Origin: Gammaproteobacteria bacterium | GTDB lineage: Bacteria; Pseudomonadota; Gammaproteobacteria; Eutrophobiales; Eutrophobiaceae | DNA length: 45,684 nt | Assembly (NCBI GenBank): GCA_022826885.1 | Contig: JAJDUB010000027.1 | Span: 1 to 45,684 of the forward strand | Reading direction: 5' to 3' | Part shown: in pieces, positions 37,448 to 45,472 of the stretch | Numbering within the stretch: the first letter of the stretch is position 1 | Layout of the letters: every line of letters starts with the position of its first letter | Notes under the pieces: generated by a model | What the model saw: only the letters and a program-made list of their open reading frames with translations | The model's database searches: none | Told to the model about the DNA's origin: nothing | Made by a program: the position numbers and the translations under genes

Positions 37448-38170
37448 TCAAGCCTTGAAGTGATCGCTGAGTTCATACCGGTTGCCGGGATGATAAAGAG
37501 TGGCAACAGAGGCAATTTTCCCCATGCTCCAGGTACGCCGCAATAAAATCAGGCATGGTTCATTTTCTTTCAACTTCAATAATTTCCTGACGCGTGCGCT
37601 GGGCATACGCGCCTGGACCGTATGCTCAACCTCCTGTAACGGGGCGACTTCCAGCAGGTATTCGGTCGGCGTGGTGCGGGTAAAATCAACATCGCCGTAA
37701 CCGGGAACAACCTGGGGATTCACATAACGATCTTCCACTTGTATGGGAATATGATTTTCCTCATGCACGATTATCGAATGAAACGCATAACTGCCCGGGG
37801 GTAACTGAATTCGCCTTGCGTTTTCGCTGTTCAGCTTATCCCGCCTGTTCAAAATGACATTCGCGGAATAGTCATGTGTCCGTTCCCGGACTTCATCGGC
37901 AATATTATTGATCTCAAGGAAGTGACTGCGGCTGTGTATTTCCGCAACAAAAGTACCAACCCCCGGAACCCGGGTCAGGTAGCCTTCGTTTGCAAGTTCG
38001 CGCAGGGCGCGATTCACCGTCATCCTTGACACCTGGAGACTGTTTACCAGTTCATGTTCCGACGGGAGTTGATAAGCCGGCGACCAGTCACCGTCTTTTA
38101 TCCGTGCGATGATATGAGTTTTAAGACGTTGATATTTCGGGCCGACTTCATTCTCGAGATTGACTGTCAT
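37448..38170 (-). CDS. hutC: Histidine utilization repressor HutC (GntR/HutC family)
   Basis: 240 aa from the ATG at 38170; a GTG 5 codons upstream (38185) is possible. HutC represses hut genes and is released by urocanate. The N-terminal winged helix-turn-helix is at residues ~12-75 (LPSEHELVNSLQVSRMTVNRALRELANEGYLTRVPGVGTFVAE). The C-terminal UTRA effector domain includes YAFHSIIVHEENHIPIQVEDRYVNPQVVPGY and ends LRRTWSMGKIASVATLYHPGNRYEL. It sits 52 bases after the Rieske oxygenase gene and just before hutF on the same strand. A fitting operator is seen at 34796-34805. Confidence 0.92.
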   Translation of the reverse strand: MTVNLENEVGPKYQRLKTHIIARIKDGDWSPAYQLPSEHELVNSLQVSRMTVNRALRELANEGYLTRVPGVGTFVAEIHSRSHFLEINNIADEVRERTHDYSANVILNRRDKLNSENARRIQLPPGSYAFHSIIVHEENHIPIQVEDRYVNPQVVPGYGDVDFTRTTPTEYLLEVAPLQEVEHTVQARMPSARVRKLLKLKENEPCLILLRRTWSMGKIASVATLYHPGNRYELSDHFKA

Positions 38171-38222
38171 CGTTTTGTTTTGCACCGTGAGTCTGGATAT
38201 TCCACCTGATTTTACGTCCTGT

Positions 38223-39257
38223 TCATATCTTCCTGAATTCCGCCTGTTCCATAGCGATCATTTTGTCCAGCATCCGGCGAAACTGCAATGAACCGGCGTC
38301 CAGGCCAAGGTTGATGTGCCGGCTGGTCTCATTTGCGATTCCCCGGTGTACCGCTTCCAGGATATCCCGGTCCTCAAGAAACGCTTTCCTGGCGCCTTGC
38401 GCAATGGTCCTGGTTACCTCCTCATTATCAGGGTCGGTATTCCGGTGTTGCAGCCAGTGATAACGGGTGACATTTTCATCCACCGGTGTCAGAAAGTTGT
38501 AAGAAATCATGATGTATGATTTGCCGGTTATCGGCATATCCGGCCCTCCCTCCCCGGCCGGTGAAAATACCGACTTGTTGATGGCAATGGAAGGGTAACG
38601 GACCTCATAATGTTGCAGGCGGTCGCAGTTCCCTCTGAATTTAACCAAGGGCGTATAAAACGGCGGGGGTTTGCAGTCATATATCCACCTGGACACGATC
38701 AACCCATCGTCTGTTTCCCGGGTTTCCAGAGGCGTAATATCCGTGCCCGGCGCGGCAAATGACGTGCGATGCACCCAGGCGACATGAGATGGGTCCAACA
38801 GGTTATCCGAGAGGTATAAGTAATGGCATTCGCAGGTCAACGCATCGCCGGCGGTGATCTTCCACTCGGGGTTGTCATAATTCTCTATATTGAGAATTTT
38901 TGCCTCGTCGGCAAGATCAGGATTACCCATCCAGATCCAGACCAGCCCCCATTTGTCAGTGACCGGGTAGCTGCGTACTGTTGCCGATGGCGGGATCCTG
39001 TCCTGAGTCGGCGCGGCGACACAGTTGCCGGCGCAATTGAACGTCAGGCCGTGATAGCCGCACTCCACTTCATCTCCCCGCAATGATCCTTTCGATAATG
39101 GTAATTTGCGATGCGGACAGGCATCTTCAAGCGCCGCAGGTCCACCGGCCAGGGTGCGGTAAAACACGATATCCTCACCCAGAATGCGTAAGGGTTTTAA
39201 ATGGCGGCCAACTTCACCACTCAGCGCGGCGACGTACCAGGCGTTTCTGAGATACAC
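38223..39257 (-). CDS. Rieske non-heme iron oxygenase, vanillate demethylase-like
   Basis: 344 aa. The N-terminal Rieske domain binds a 2Fe-2S cluster by Cys47, His49, Cys66 and His69 (CPHRKLPLSKG and CGYHGLTF). The catalytic domain has the mononuclear iron site LLDPSHVAWVHRTSF. Length and layout match VanA-type demethylating monooxygenases, which remove O- or N-methyl groups as formaldehyde; the substrate cannot be told from sequence. A reductase partner (VanB-like) is not in the window. The gene lies 13 bases after the AhpD-like gene and 52 bases before hutC, all collinear, so it may share a transcript with hutC-hutF. Confidence 0.88.
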   Translation of the reverse strand: MYLRNAWYVAALSGEVGRHLKPLRILGEDIVFYRTLAGGPAALEDACPHRKLPLSKGSLRGDEVECGYHGLTFNCAGNCVAAPTQDRIPPSATVRSYPVTDKWGLVWIWMGNPDLADEAKILNIENYDNPEWKITAGDALTCECHYLYLSDNLLDPSHVAWVHRTSFAAPGTDITPLETRETDDGLIVSRWIYDCKPPPFYTPLVKFRGNCDRLQHYEVRYPSIAINKSVFSPAGEGGPDMPITGKSYIMISYNFLTPVDENVTRYHWLQHRNTDPDNEEVTRTIAQGARKAFLEDRDILEAVHRGIANETSRHINLGLDAGSLQFRRMLDKMIAMEQAEFRKI

Positions 39258-39270
39258 TTGTTAACATCCG

Positions 39271-39843
39271 TTATTTATAATAGCCAATCGAGTCCCCTTC
39301 GGTGGTCACTCCCAGGCCGTTGAGCAACCTGTTGGAATAATTGAAATACGCAACAACCTGGTTGACTTCCAGAATTTCACCATCATCGCAACCGGCATTG
39401 CGTAATGTTTTGATATCGTCCCCAGTCATGCTTGCGACACCTGTCGTCAGCTTTCCTGCGTATCGGAGCATCGCAAGTTCTTTCCCGGTAAATACTTTCT
39501 CCGGCCGACCCTCCTGAAGGGCGGCATGGATGTCATCGGCGCGCCTGTCATCATTGATCAGTTTTCTGGCGTTCATAAAGTGATGCGCAAGACTGTATTC
39601 ACATTGGTTTTTAATACTTGTATAGGAGGCAACCACTTCCAAGAACCACAAGGGAAGTGTTATGTCCGGATGGTGAAGCACGCTTTTATACAGGGTCACG
39701 TGTCCATGCATGGTATGCGGGCGTAGCGAATGCACTTTCATGACATTATCCACCGTTCCATGGGGCGTCATGGCTTGTTCATACATATCCTTTAACGCTC
39801 CGGTCGCTTCATCTTCGGGAATCATCTTTATCCAGGCAGTCAT
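39271..39843 (-). CDS. AhpD-like / carboxymuconolactone decarboxylase family protein
   Basis: 190 aa from the ATG at 39843, which has AAGGA about 8 bases upstream. It has the all-helical AhpD fold, with LPLWFLEVVASYTSIKNQCEYSLAHH at the active-site region and KELAMLRYAGKLTTGVASMTGDDIKTLRNAGCDDGEILEVNQVVAYFNYSNRLLNGLGV, which is typical of the peroxidase-related subgroup. That subgroup normally has a CxxC pair. Here it is Cys81-Glu-Tyr-Ser84, so the second cysteine is missing, while His87 and His88 remain. A thiol peroxidase function is thus doubtful. It follows the HD-domain gene and precedes the Rieske gene. Confidence 0.85.
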   Translation of the reverse strand: MTAWIKMIPEDEATGALKDMYEQAMTPHGTVDNVMKVHSLRPHTMHGHVTLYKSVLHHPDITLPLWFLEVVASYTSIKNQCEYSLAHHFMNARKLINDDRRADDIHAALQEGRPEKVFTGKELAMLRYAGKLTTGVASMTGDDIKTLRNAGCDDGEILEVNQVVAYFNYSNRLLNGLGVTTEGDSIGYYK

Positions 39844-39889
39844 TGCACACATCCTTGTGCGCAACCCTTACGGGCGGCCTGCGGCCGTG

Positions 39890-39913
39890 CAAATCGTCTG
39901 TCCTGACGATTTG
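39890..39913. repeat. CAAATCGTC hairpin between the HD and AhpD-like genes
   Basis: CAAATCGTC (39890-39898) and GACGATTTG (39905-39913) form a perfect 9-bp stem with a 6-base loop. Just to the left, the GC-rich GGGCGGCCTGCGGCCGT is another imperfect palindrome. This is either a dispersed palindromic repeat or an intercistronic hairpin that changes expression of the downstream AhpD-like and Rieske genes. Confidence 0.55.
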
Positions 39914-39942
39914 TCATCATATCGCCCAGTGAAAAATGCAGG

Positions 39943-40542
39943 TTAATCATAAATAATCCTGTGCGGCTGTTTTGCAAACAACCGCCTTACCATGGGCTCG
40001 AAGGCCTCCAGCGGTAATATCTCTTCATCATAGTTGATGGTCGTCTGGTCATACTTGTCGACAAATTCCGCCGTCCAGGCAAAGTGAGGGTGGCCTTTCC
40101 ACTTGTCGCGCTCGTGCCTATCGCAACCCTCAAGTTCGTAGAAATGATACTGTTGAAAAACCGCGTGACGTACCAGCATCCAGTAATTTCGTTCCGAGAT
40201 ATAGGGACGCAACAAGGTGGCAGCAAACTCCCCATGGGTTTCGTTACAGGTAATAAACCCGATATCGTGAAGCAGGCCGACAACAATGTCCTCTTCAGGG
40301 CATTCGTCACGTAGCATACGGGTAGCCGTTTGCAGGCAATGAAGATAATTATTGACCGTATAAACATAGCCCGGATCGTCCTTCTGGCAGGTCAGCATTC
40401 GTAATATCTGGTCCACCAGCTGTTCGTCATAATACTGTTTGCGTTGACGGAGCAGGATCTCCCAGTCTTTCGCCCGGTAGTCATCCAGGCAACGTTTATC
40501 CACATACTGCCAGTCTGCATGGGCCAGTGGAGTGGGTCGCAT
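39943..40542 (-). CDS. HD-domain protein, possible PhnZ/MIOX-like oxygenase
   Basis: 199 aa from the ATG at 40542; longer in-frame starts up to 40629 lack clear support. The HD-superfamily metal ligands are His68 (NNYLHCLQT), His92-Asp93 (GLLHDIGF), His103, His126 and His133 (RHAVFQQYHFYE), with Asp162 or Asp165 near the end. The helix order and extra histidines recall the mixed-valent di-iron HD oxygenases (PhnZ, myo-inositol oxygenase) as much as HD phosphohydrolases. Which it is cannot be settled by eye. It is first in the minus-strand run to hutF and diverges from the TonB receptor gene. Confidence 0.7.
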   Translation of the reverse strand: MRPTPLAHADWQYVDKRCLDDYRAKDWEILLRQRKQYYDEQLVDQILRMLTCQKDDPGYVYTVNNYLHCLQTATRMLRDECPEEDIVVGLLHDIGFITCNETHGEFAATLLRPYISERNYWMLVRHAVFQQYHFYELEGCDRHERDKWKGHPHFAWTAEFVDKYDQTTINYDEEILPLEAFEPMVRRLFAKQPHRIIYD

Positions 40543-40601
40543 CACGTTATCTTGATTTGACACTTGAAAATTCCAATTGCGTTGTTCACAGTTTTGAAAT
40601 A

Positions 40602-40622
40602 ATATGCAACAATGTTGCATAT
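40602..40622. promoter_or_regulatory. Perfect palindrome between HD gene and TonB receptor
   Basis: ATATGCAAC (40602-40610) and GTTGCATAT (40614-40622) are perfect 9-base arms around 3 bases, in an AT-rich divergent intergenic region. This has the size and symmetry of a dimeric repressor or activator site. It is unlike the TGTATATACA HutC site, so another regulator is implied. Confidence 0.6.
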
Positions 40623-40634
40623 AAAGCAATACTG

Positions 40635-40657
40635 GTCTATAGTTAGTTTATATAGAC
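40635..40657. promoter_or_regulatory. GTCTATA inverted repeat upstream of the TonB receptor
   Basis: GTCTATA (40635-40641) and TATAGAC (40651-40657) form an inverted repeat with a 9-base spacer, 63 bases before the receptor ATG and 12 bases from the preceding palindrome. It could be a second operator half-site pair or overlap the promoter. Confidence 0.45.
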
Positions 40658-40719
40658 AGGTACTTACTTACAATTAATTTTCACGGTTTTTTTTCATTTT
40701 CCGCCGGGGGAAAGAAGTT

Positions 40720-42966
40720 ATGATAAAACTGAAACCAGACAATAAGTTACTTATTATATTGTGCTTTATTGCGGGTGTGTCTGCAGCCGGAGGAGTAATT
40801 GCCCAGGGCTCCGTACTTCTGGAAGAGATCGTCGTTACGGCGCAAAGACGCGCAGAATCCGTTCAGGACGTACCCATAGCCATCAATGCATTTACCGACC
40901 AGCAACTGAAAGCAGTCGGGATTGACACAACCCTGGACCTGCAACTCAAGGTTCCCGGACTTCACCTTGAGCCGCTGGCCGGTCATGGTTTTGCCTACGT
41001 GCGCGGCGTCGGCACTGATACCATTACTCCGGGGCTGGAACCCACCACGGCAGTGCATATTGACGGCGTCTACCTACCGCGGCTGACCTCCATTATCAGC
41101 GATTTTTACGATGCCGAAAGGGTGGAAGTGATTAAAGGTCCCCAGGGCACGCTGTTCGGCAGGAACGCCACCGGCGGCGTGATTCACTTCCTGAGCAGGA
41201 AGCCTGAGCAGGAAACAGGCGGCTATATGGACGTCAGCGGCGGCAACGAAGGCACCGTCCGGGTAGAGGGCGCGGTAAATGTCCCCATCAGTGAACGCGC
41301 CGCGTTTCGTGTCGCCGGCCTGTACCATGACAACAACGGCTATACGGATAACAGTTTTACCGGCAAAGGCGAGGACACCACGGACGTCAAGTCCTTCCGC
41401 ACCCAGTTGCAGTTCCAGGCAACGGATAATGTCAGCATTCGCCTGTTCGGCGACTACACGGACGACCAATCCAGCCGCGGCACCGCCTCCCATGTGAGTC
41501 CGCCGCTGTCCGACAACCCGTATGTCGCTTTTTCCGGCGGTACGGTTCTACCGGATATCAGGGACACGTACCGGGACGTCACGGCCAATAATGAGACTGA
41601 GGCCTGGGGTATCGGCGCCGAGATCACCTGGGACCTGGGCAACGTGGAGATAAAATCCCTGACCAGCTACCGGGAAGATGAAAACCGTTACCAGGTGGAT
41701 TTCGACCTGACCGAGATCAACGCCGGCGGATTTAACGACCCCATTACCGATTCGGAGTTCTTCCAGCAGGAGTTCCAGATGTCTTCCACCGGCGATGGGC
41801 CGCTGAACTGGGTGGTGGGCGCGTTCCTGTTCGATGATAACGCGCTGCATGACTATCCGTTCCCTTTCAGTCTCGGCCAATTTGCCGTCGGACCGACGGT
41901 CGGCGGCACCTACGACACGGTCTTTATACACGGTTTTTCATACCTGGACACTTTTGCCTGGGCATTATTCGGCCAGGCCAGTTACCGCTTCAATGACCAT
42001 TTCCGCGCCCACCTGGGAATCCGCTATAGCGACGAAGAAAAGGAAATTGATTTCGAGAGTTATTCGTTCGTGCCCATCATCCCGGCTCTGACCGGCCCGG
42101 AATACATTGCCAACAGGCTGACACCCAGCGGCCCGCCGGCGGTTACTCACCAGGATGAGACCGACAGCGACAGCGTCACCCCCAAATTCGGCATCGATTT
42201 TTTCGTGAACGAGGACGTGATGCTCTACTTCGGCGCCACCCGGGGGTTCAAGTCCGGCGGTTATAATACCGTCCTGTTCGGCCCTCTCCCCGAGGCGGTA
42301 AAGCCTGAAACCATCTGGTCGTTCGAAGGGGGTTTCAAATCCACCCTGGCGGATGGAAAACTGCGCCTGAACGCCAGCGCGTTCTACTATGAATACGAAG
42401 ATATACACCAGAACGTGGACCTGGCGGACAACGCCCAGGGTTACGCGAACGTGCGCAATGCCGGTGATGCGGAAGTGTTCGGCATCGAGGCGGACATGGT
42501 CCTGGCCCTCACCGACCGGTTTGTGATCGACGGCATGTTTTCCTACCTGGATACGGAGCTGAAGGACCTGATGGCGCCGGACCTGAACGTCCCGGCGAAT
42601 ACCAGCATAGACCAGCGCGGCAACCCCCTGCCCCGCTCGCCGGAATTCATATTCGGCTTCGGGGCCGCGTACACCATGCCGGTGCAGGCGGGCGATGTAA
42701 CCTTGCGCGGCGACTACTATTACATGGACGATGAGCGTTACTGGTCGGTTTTCAAAGACCCGTTGAACAGCTGTGATTCCTATACGCGCATCAATGCCAG
42801 GTTGCAGTTCGACCACGGCAGCGGCAAGTGGAGCATTGCCGCTTATGCCCGCAACCTGTTCGACGAAGATGCCGAGAGCAACGGCTTTCGTTCAACGACG
42901 TTCGGCAACCTGCGGACTTACCAGCCCCCGCGTACCTGGGGCGCCAATGTGAGATACAACTTTTAA
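40720..42966 (+). CDS. TonB-dependent outer membrane receptor
   Basis: 748 aa. An N-terminal signal peptide (LLIILCFIAGVSAAGGVIAQG) is followed by a TonB-box-like LEEIVVTAQRRAESVQDVPIAINAF and the plug domain with GLEPTTAVHIDGVYL and VEVIKGPQGTLFGRNATGGVIHFLSRKP. The C-terminal 22-strand barrel ends in TWGANVRYNF with a terminal Phe. This is the large iron-complex/TonB receptor type that in marine gammaproteobacteria often imports organic substrates as well as siderophores. The ATG has a good GGGGAAAGAAG site. It heads a plus-strand operon with the hydrolase and deacylase, but is separated from them by a strong terminator. The ligand is unknown. Confidence 0.94.
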   Translation: MIKLKPDNKLLIILCFIAGVSAAGGVIAQGSVLLEEIVVTAQRRAESVQDVPIAINAFTDQQLKAVGIDTTLDLQLKVPGLHLEPLAGHGFAYVRGVGTDTITPGLEPTTAVHIDGVYLPRLTSIISDFYDAERVEVIKGPQGTLFGRNATGGVIHFLSRKPEQETGGYMDVSGGNEGTVRVEGAVNVPISERAAFRVAGLYHDNNGYTDNSFTGKGEDTTDVKSFRTQLQFQATDNVSIRLFGDYTDDQSSRGTASHVSPPLSDNPYVAFSGGTVLPDIRDTYRDVTANNETEAWGIGAEITWDLGNVEIKSLTSYREDENRYQVDFDLTEINAGGFNDPITDSEFFQQEFQMSSTGDGPLNWVVGAFLFDDNALHDYPFPFSLGQFAVGPTVGGTYDTVFIHGFSYLDTFAWALFGQASYRFNDHFRAHLGIRYSDEEKEIDFESYSFVPIIPALTGPEYIANRLTPSGPPAVTHQDETDSDSVTPKFGIDFFVNEDVMLYFGATRGFKSGGYNTVLFGPLPEAVKPETIWSFEGGFKSTLADGKLRLNASAFYYEYEDIHQNVDLADNAQGYANVRNAGDAEVFGIEADMVLALTDRFVIDGMFSYLDTELKDLMAPDLNVPANTSIDQRGNPLPRSPEFIFGFGAAYTMPVQAGDVTLRGDYYYMDDERYWSVFKDPLNSCDSYTRINARLQFDHGSGKWSIAAYARNLFDEDAESNGFRSTTFGNLRTYQPPRTWGANVRYNF

Positions 42967-42998
42967 CCCCCGATGTAATTTTCTTCCATAATGGTTGA

Positions 42999-43033
42999 CA
43001 GGCAACCGGGAATACCGGTTGCCTGCTTTTTTT
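42999..43033 (+). terminator. Rho-independent terminator after the TonB receptor
   Basis: CAGGCAACCGG (42999-43009) pairs perfectly with CCGGTTGCCTG (43015-43025) around a 5-base loop, followed by C and seven T. It starts 33 bases after the receptor stop, so most transcripts would end here, with some read-through or a separate promoter for the hydrolase gene. Confidence 0.93.
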
Positions 43034-43076
43034 ATCCGTAGTACGTTTTGCGTTCCCTATGTCAGGATGGAAAAAT

Positions 43077-43922
43077 ATGCCGGACACAGCTTTATTCAAT
43101 CATGGTTACCTGGATGGCGCCGGCGGCGCCAGGCTGTACCATAAAGACACCGGTAACCCGGATGCGCCGGCCGTTCTTTTTATCCACGGCTGGTCGCAGA
43201 CTCACGCGATCTGGATTAAACAGTTCAGTAGTGAACTGGCTGAAGAATTTCACCTGATTTCCTTTGACCTGCGCGGGCACGGTTACTCGGAGTGCCCCGC
43301 AGGCGAGGACCACTACCTGAACGGCAAGCTGTATGCCGATGACCTGCAGGCAGTCATAAGCCGTTGTAACAGGAATGCGCCGGTACTTGTAGGCTGGTCG
43401 TACGGCGCACTTGTGATCGGTGATTACCTGCGCCACCACGGACAGGCCGGTATCAGCGGCATCATCATGGTCAGCGGGTTGCACGGCCTGGGCATTGAAG
43501 AGCTTACCGTCATGCTGGGGACGGGACCCGCTGAATACATGCCTGATACGATGGCTGATGACCCGGAGACACAATTTCGGGCAATGCAAAGGTGTACCCG
43601 GGATATGGTGGCAGACACAACGCCGGCACAACTGCAACTCATGACGGCCCAGGCCATGATGACGACGCCCGCAGTCCGGGCCGCAATGATGAGCCGGGTC
43701 ATCGACAACACGGATGTGCTGTCCGGGTTTCGTAAACCTGCGCTGATCATCCACGGCCGCCATGATCCGTTTATCCTAGTCGATGCGGCTGAACACCTGA
43801 ACAGGTTATGCCCCAATTCGACATTGTCCATGTACGAGAAATCAGCCCACATGCCGTTCCGGGAGGAAGCTGAAAAATTCAACCGGGAACTTGCCCGGTT
43901 TACCAACGGGATAACCAGTTAA
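43077..43922 (+). CDS. Alpha/beta hydrolase
   Basis: 281 aa from the ATG at 43077, preceded by AGGATGGA; an in-frame ATG at 43059 has no ribosome site. It has the alpha/beta hydrolase fold, with the oxyanion motif FIHGWSQTHAIW, the nucleophile elbow VGWSYGAL (Ser), acid-region LIIHGRHDPFI (Asp) and catalytic His in SAHMPF. FDLRGHGYSE is the typical pre-nucleophile strand. Such enzymes include esterases, lactonases and dehalogenases, so no substrate can be named. Its TAA overlaps the ATG of the next gene (TAATG), so the two are coupled. Confidence 0.88.
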   Translation: MPDTALFNHGYLDGAGGARLYHKDTGNPDAPAVLFIHGWSQTHAIWIKQFSSELAEEFHLISFDLRGHGYSECPAGEDHYLNGKLYADDLQAVISRCNRNAPVLVGWSYGALVIGDYLRHHGQAGISGIIMVSGLHGLGIEELTVMLGTGPAEYMPDTMADDPETQFRAMQRCTRDMVADTTPAQLQLMTAQAMMTTPAVRAAMMSRVIDNTDVLSGFRKPALIIHGRHDPFILVDAAEHLNRLCPNSTLSMYEKSAHMPFREEAEKFNRELARFTNGITS

Positions 43923-44938
43923 TGGATTGGACGAAAACAAATATCAGCGCCACCATCGACTTCAACGCCCAGGGCAGGCAAATCGGCGATTTACGCGTGC
44001 CCTGGTCCGGCAACGAGCAACCGCTGGGCTATCTCCCGGTTCCGGTTGCCGTGTTAAAAAACGGAACAGGTCCTACCCTGTTACTGGCCGGCGGCACCCA
44101 CGGTGACGAATACGAGGGACCGGCGCTGTTGCTGCACACATTGCACTCCTTCGACCCGGTTCACCTGCGGGGGCGGATTATCATGTTTCCGGCGCTGAAT
44201 GCGCCGGCCGTGGCGGCCCGGTCACGCTGCTCGCCCCTGGACGACGGTAACCTGAACAGGGCGTTTCCGGGTGATGGAAGCGGCGGGCCGACCCGGATGA
44301 TTGCGCAGTTCATCGAGGACGTGGTATTGCCTGAATGCGACGCCGCCATCGATTTTCACAGCGGCGGCAATGCCTGTGTTTTTGCGTCCCTGGCGATGGT
44401 GTACCTGGGCGCCGTAACTGCCGATGAAAAAAGCCTGGCGCTGGCCGAAGCATTTAACGCTCCTTATACATGGGCCGCCGAGTTCGCCGAACAGGGCACG
44501 TTCAACGCCGCCGCCATCCGTAAAGACGTACCGATGATTGCAACGGAGCTGGGCGGGGGCGGCAATGTCAACCCGCACATGGTACAACTGGCGTCGGACG
44601 GGCTGTTACGGGTCATGCACTACCTGGGCATGCTTGACGGTTCGGTAGATGTCCCAGAGCCGGGTAACAGGACGGTAGATATTGACGTTAACATGAACGG
44701 AAAAATATATTCGGACAGACAGGGGTTGTTCCTGCCGGCGGCAAGTCCCGGGCAACCGGCCAAAGCAGGCGAAACGGCAGGTACGCTTTACTCGGTTCCG
44801 GAACCGGAACGCGATCCGTCAATAGTATGTTTTCTTGAAGACGGTATTGTTTTATCCGTTGTCAACCGGGGAATTGTCTCAAGAGGAGAATTACTGGTGA
44901 TGACCGGTAAAACAACGGCAACTGCCTGTGACGATTGA
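43922..44938 (+). CDS. Succinylglutamate desuccinylase/aspartoacylase family deacylase, DoeB-like
   Basis: 338 aa. It is an M14-like zinc hydrolase. Zinc ligands are His60 and Glu63 in GGTHGDEYEGPALL and a later His in AIDFHSGG, and the active-site-region CSPLDDGNLNRAFPG is also present. The overall look is closest to DoeB, which removes the acetyl group from N-alpha-acetyl-diaminobutyrate in ectoine breakdown. No other ectoine genes are here, so it is more safely a deacylase of an N-acyl amino acid. The C-terminal part (GLFLPAASPGQPAKAGETAGTLY) is a small beta domain. It is coupled to the upstream hydrolase. Confidence 0.85.
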   Translation: MDWTKTNISATIDFNAQGRQIGDLRVPWSGNEQPLGYLPVPVAVLKNGTGPTLLLAGGTHGDEYEGPALLLHTLHSFDPVHLRGRIIMFPALNAPAVAARSRCSPLDDGNLNRAFPGDGSGGPTRMIAQFIEDVVLPECDAAIDFHSGGNACVFASLAMVYLGAVTADEKSLALAEAFNAPYTWAAEFAEQGTFNAAAIRKDVPMIATELGGGGNVNPHMVQLASDGLLRVMHYLGMLDGSVDVPEPGNRTVDIDVNMNGKIYSDRQGLFLPAASPGQPAKAGETAGTLYSVPEPERDPSIVCFLEDGIVLSVVNRGIVSRGELLVMTGKTTATACDD

Positions 44939-44959
44939 TACAGGAAAAACCGCCGGACA

Positions 44960-45469
44960 TTAACCGACACCCGCAGCTTTATCCAGCCACATACTCAAAT
45001 AATTTGCATAGCTGCGCCAGGCATAAACATCATAGGAAGGCTTGTCATCCAACTGGTGAAGGATAACTCCCGTCTTGGCCAGGCTGGTGCGCACGCACGT
45101 ACCGGGACTGAATGAATGCGGGTGCAAATCAATTCCTGTGCCCTGGTTCAGCACGGCCCTGGCCTCTTTCCCCGAAACCGTGAAAATCACGTACGCATCG
45201 GAAACCGCCGTGACTGCCGCATGTTGCCCTTTTACCGCTTCCAGCAACGCTGCAGACAGCGCCGGTTCCCTGCTGTCATCCGTCCTGATCAACCATTCGT
45301 CGGGGCCCAGCCACATTGCCGTAACGCCATCGTTTGCGGTCGCGGTATTGGGCGTTTGCGGCAGTTCAAGACCGAGTACGTTGTTAAATTGCCGGCAGAT
45401 ATCTTCTGCGCCGCGCAGGTTGAGCAGGCCATAGGGCGTCCGCTGCGCGATATCGACGTTATAAGCCAT
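44960..45469 (-). CDS. soxG: Sarcosine oxidase gamma subunit family protein
   Basis: 169 aa. SoxG is the small subunit of heterotetrameric sarcosine oxidase, which demethylates sarcosine to glycine with tetrahydrofolate. The family shows here as MWLGPDEWLIRTDD, YVIFTVSGKEARAVLNQGTGIDLHPHSFSPGTCVRTSLAKTGVILHQLDD, and the C-terminal YDVYAWRSYANYLSMWLDKAA. The ATG lies 3 bases after the stop of soxA, so they share a transcript. The gene converges on the DoeB-like gene, with a 21-base gap and no visible terminator. Confidence 0.87.
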   Translation of the reverse strand: MAYNVDIAQRTPYGLLNLRGAEDICRQFNNVLGLELPQTPNTATANDGVTAMWLGPDEWLIRTDDSREPALSAALLEAVKGQHAAVTAVSDAYVIFTVSGKEARAVLNQGTGIDLHPHSFSPGTCVRTSLAKTGVILHQLDDKPSYDVYAWRSYANYLSMWLDKAAGVG

Positions 45470-45472
45470 CGT

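Noticed and set aside
41965-42816. 283-codon open frame antisense to the TonB receptor gene
   Set aside because: It is a shadow frame of a well-supported receptor, its translation resembles no family, and it has no ribosome site or promoter.
43922-44938. Ectoine degradation (doe) operon
   Set aside because: Only one DoeB-like gene is present. No doeA, doeC, doeD or ectoine transporter genes are seen, so the name is used for resemblance only.
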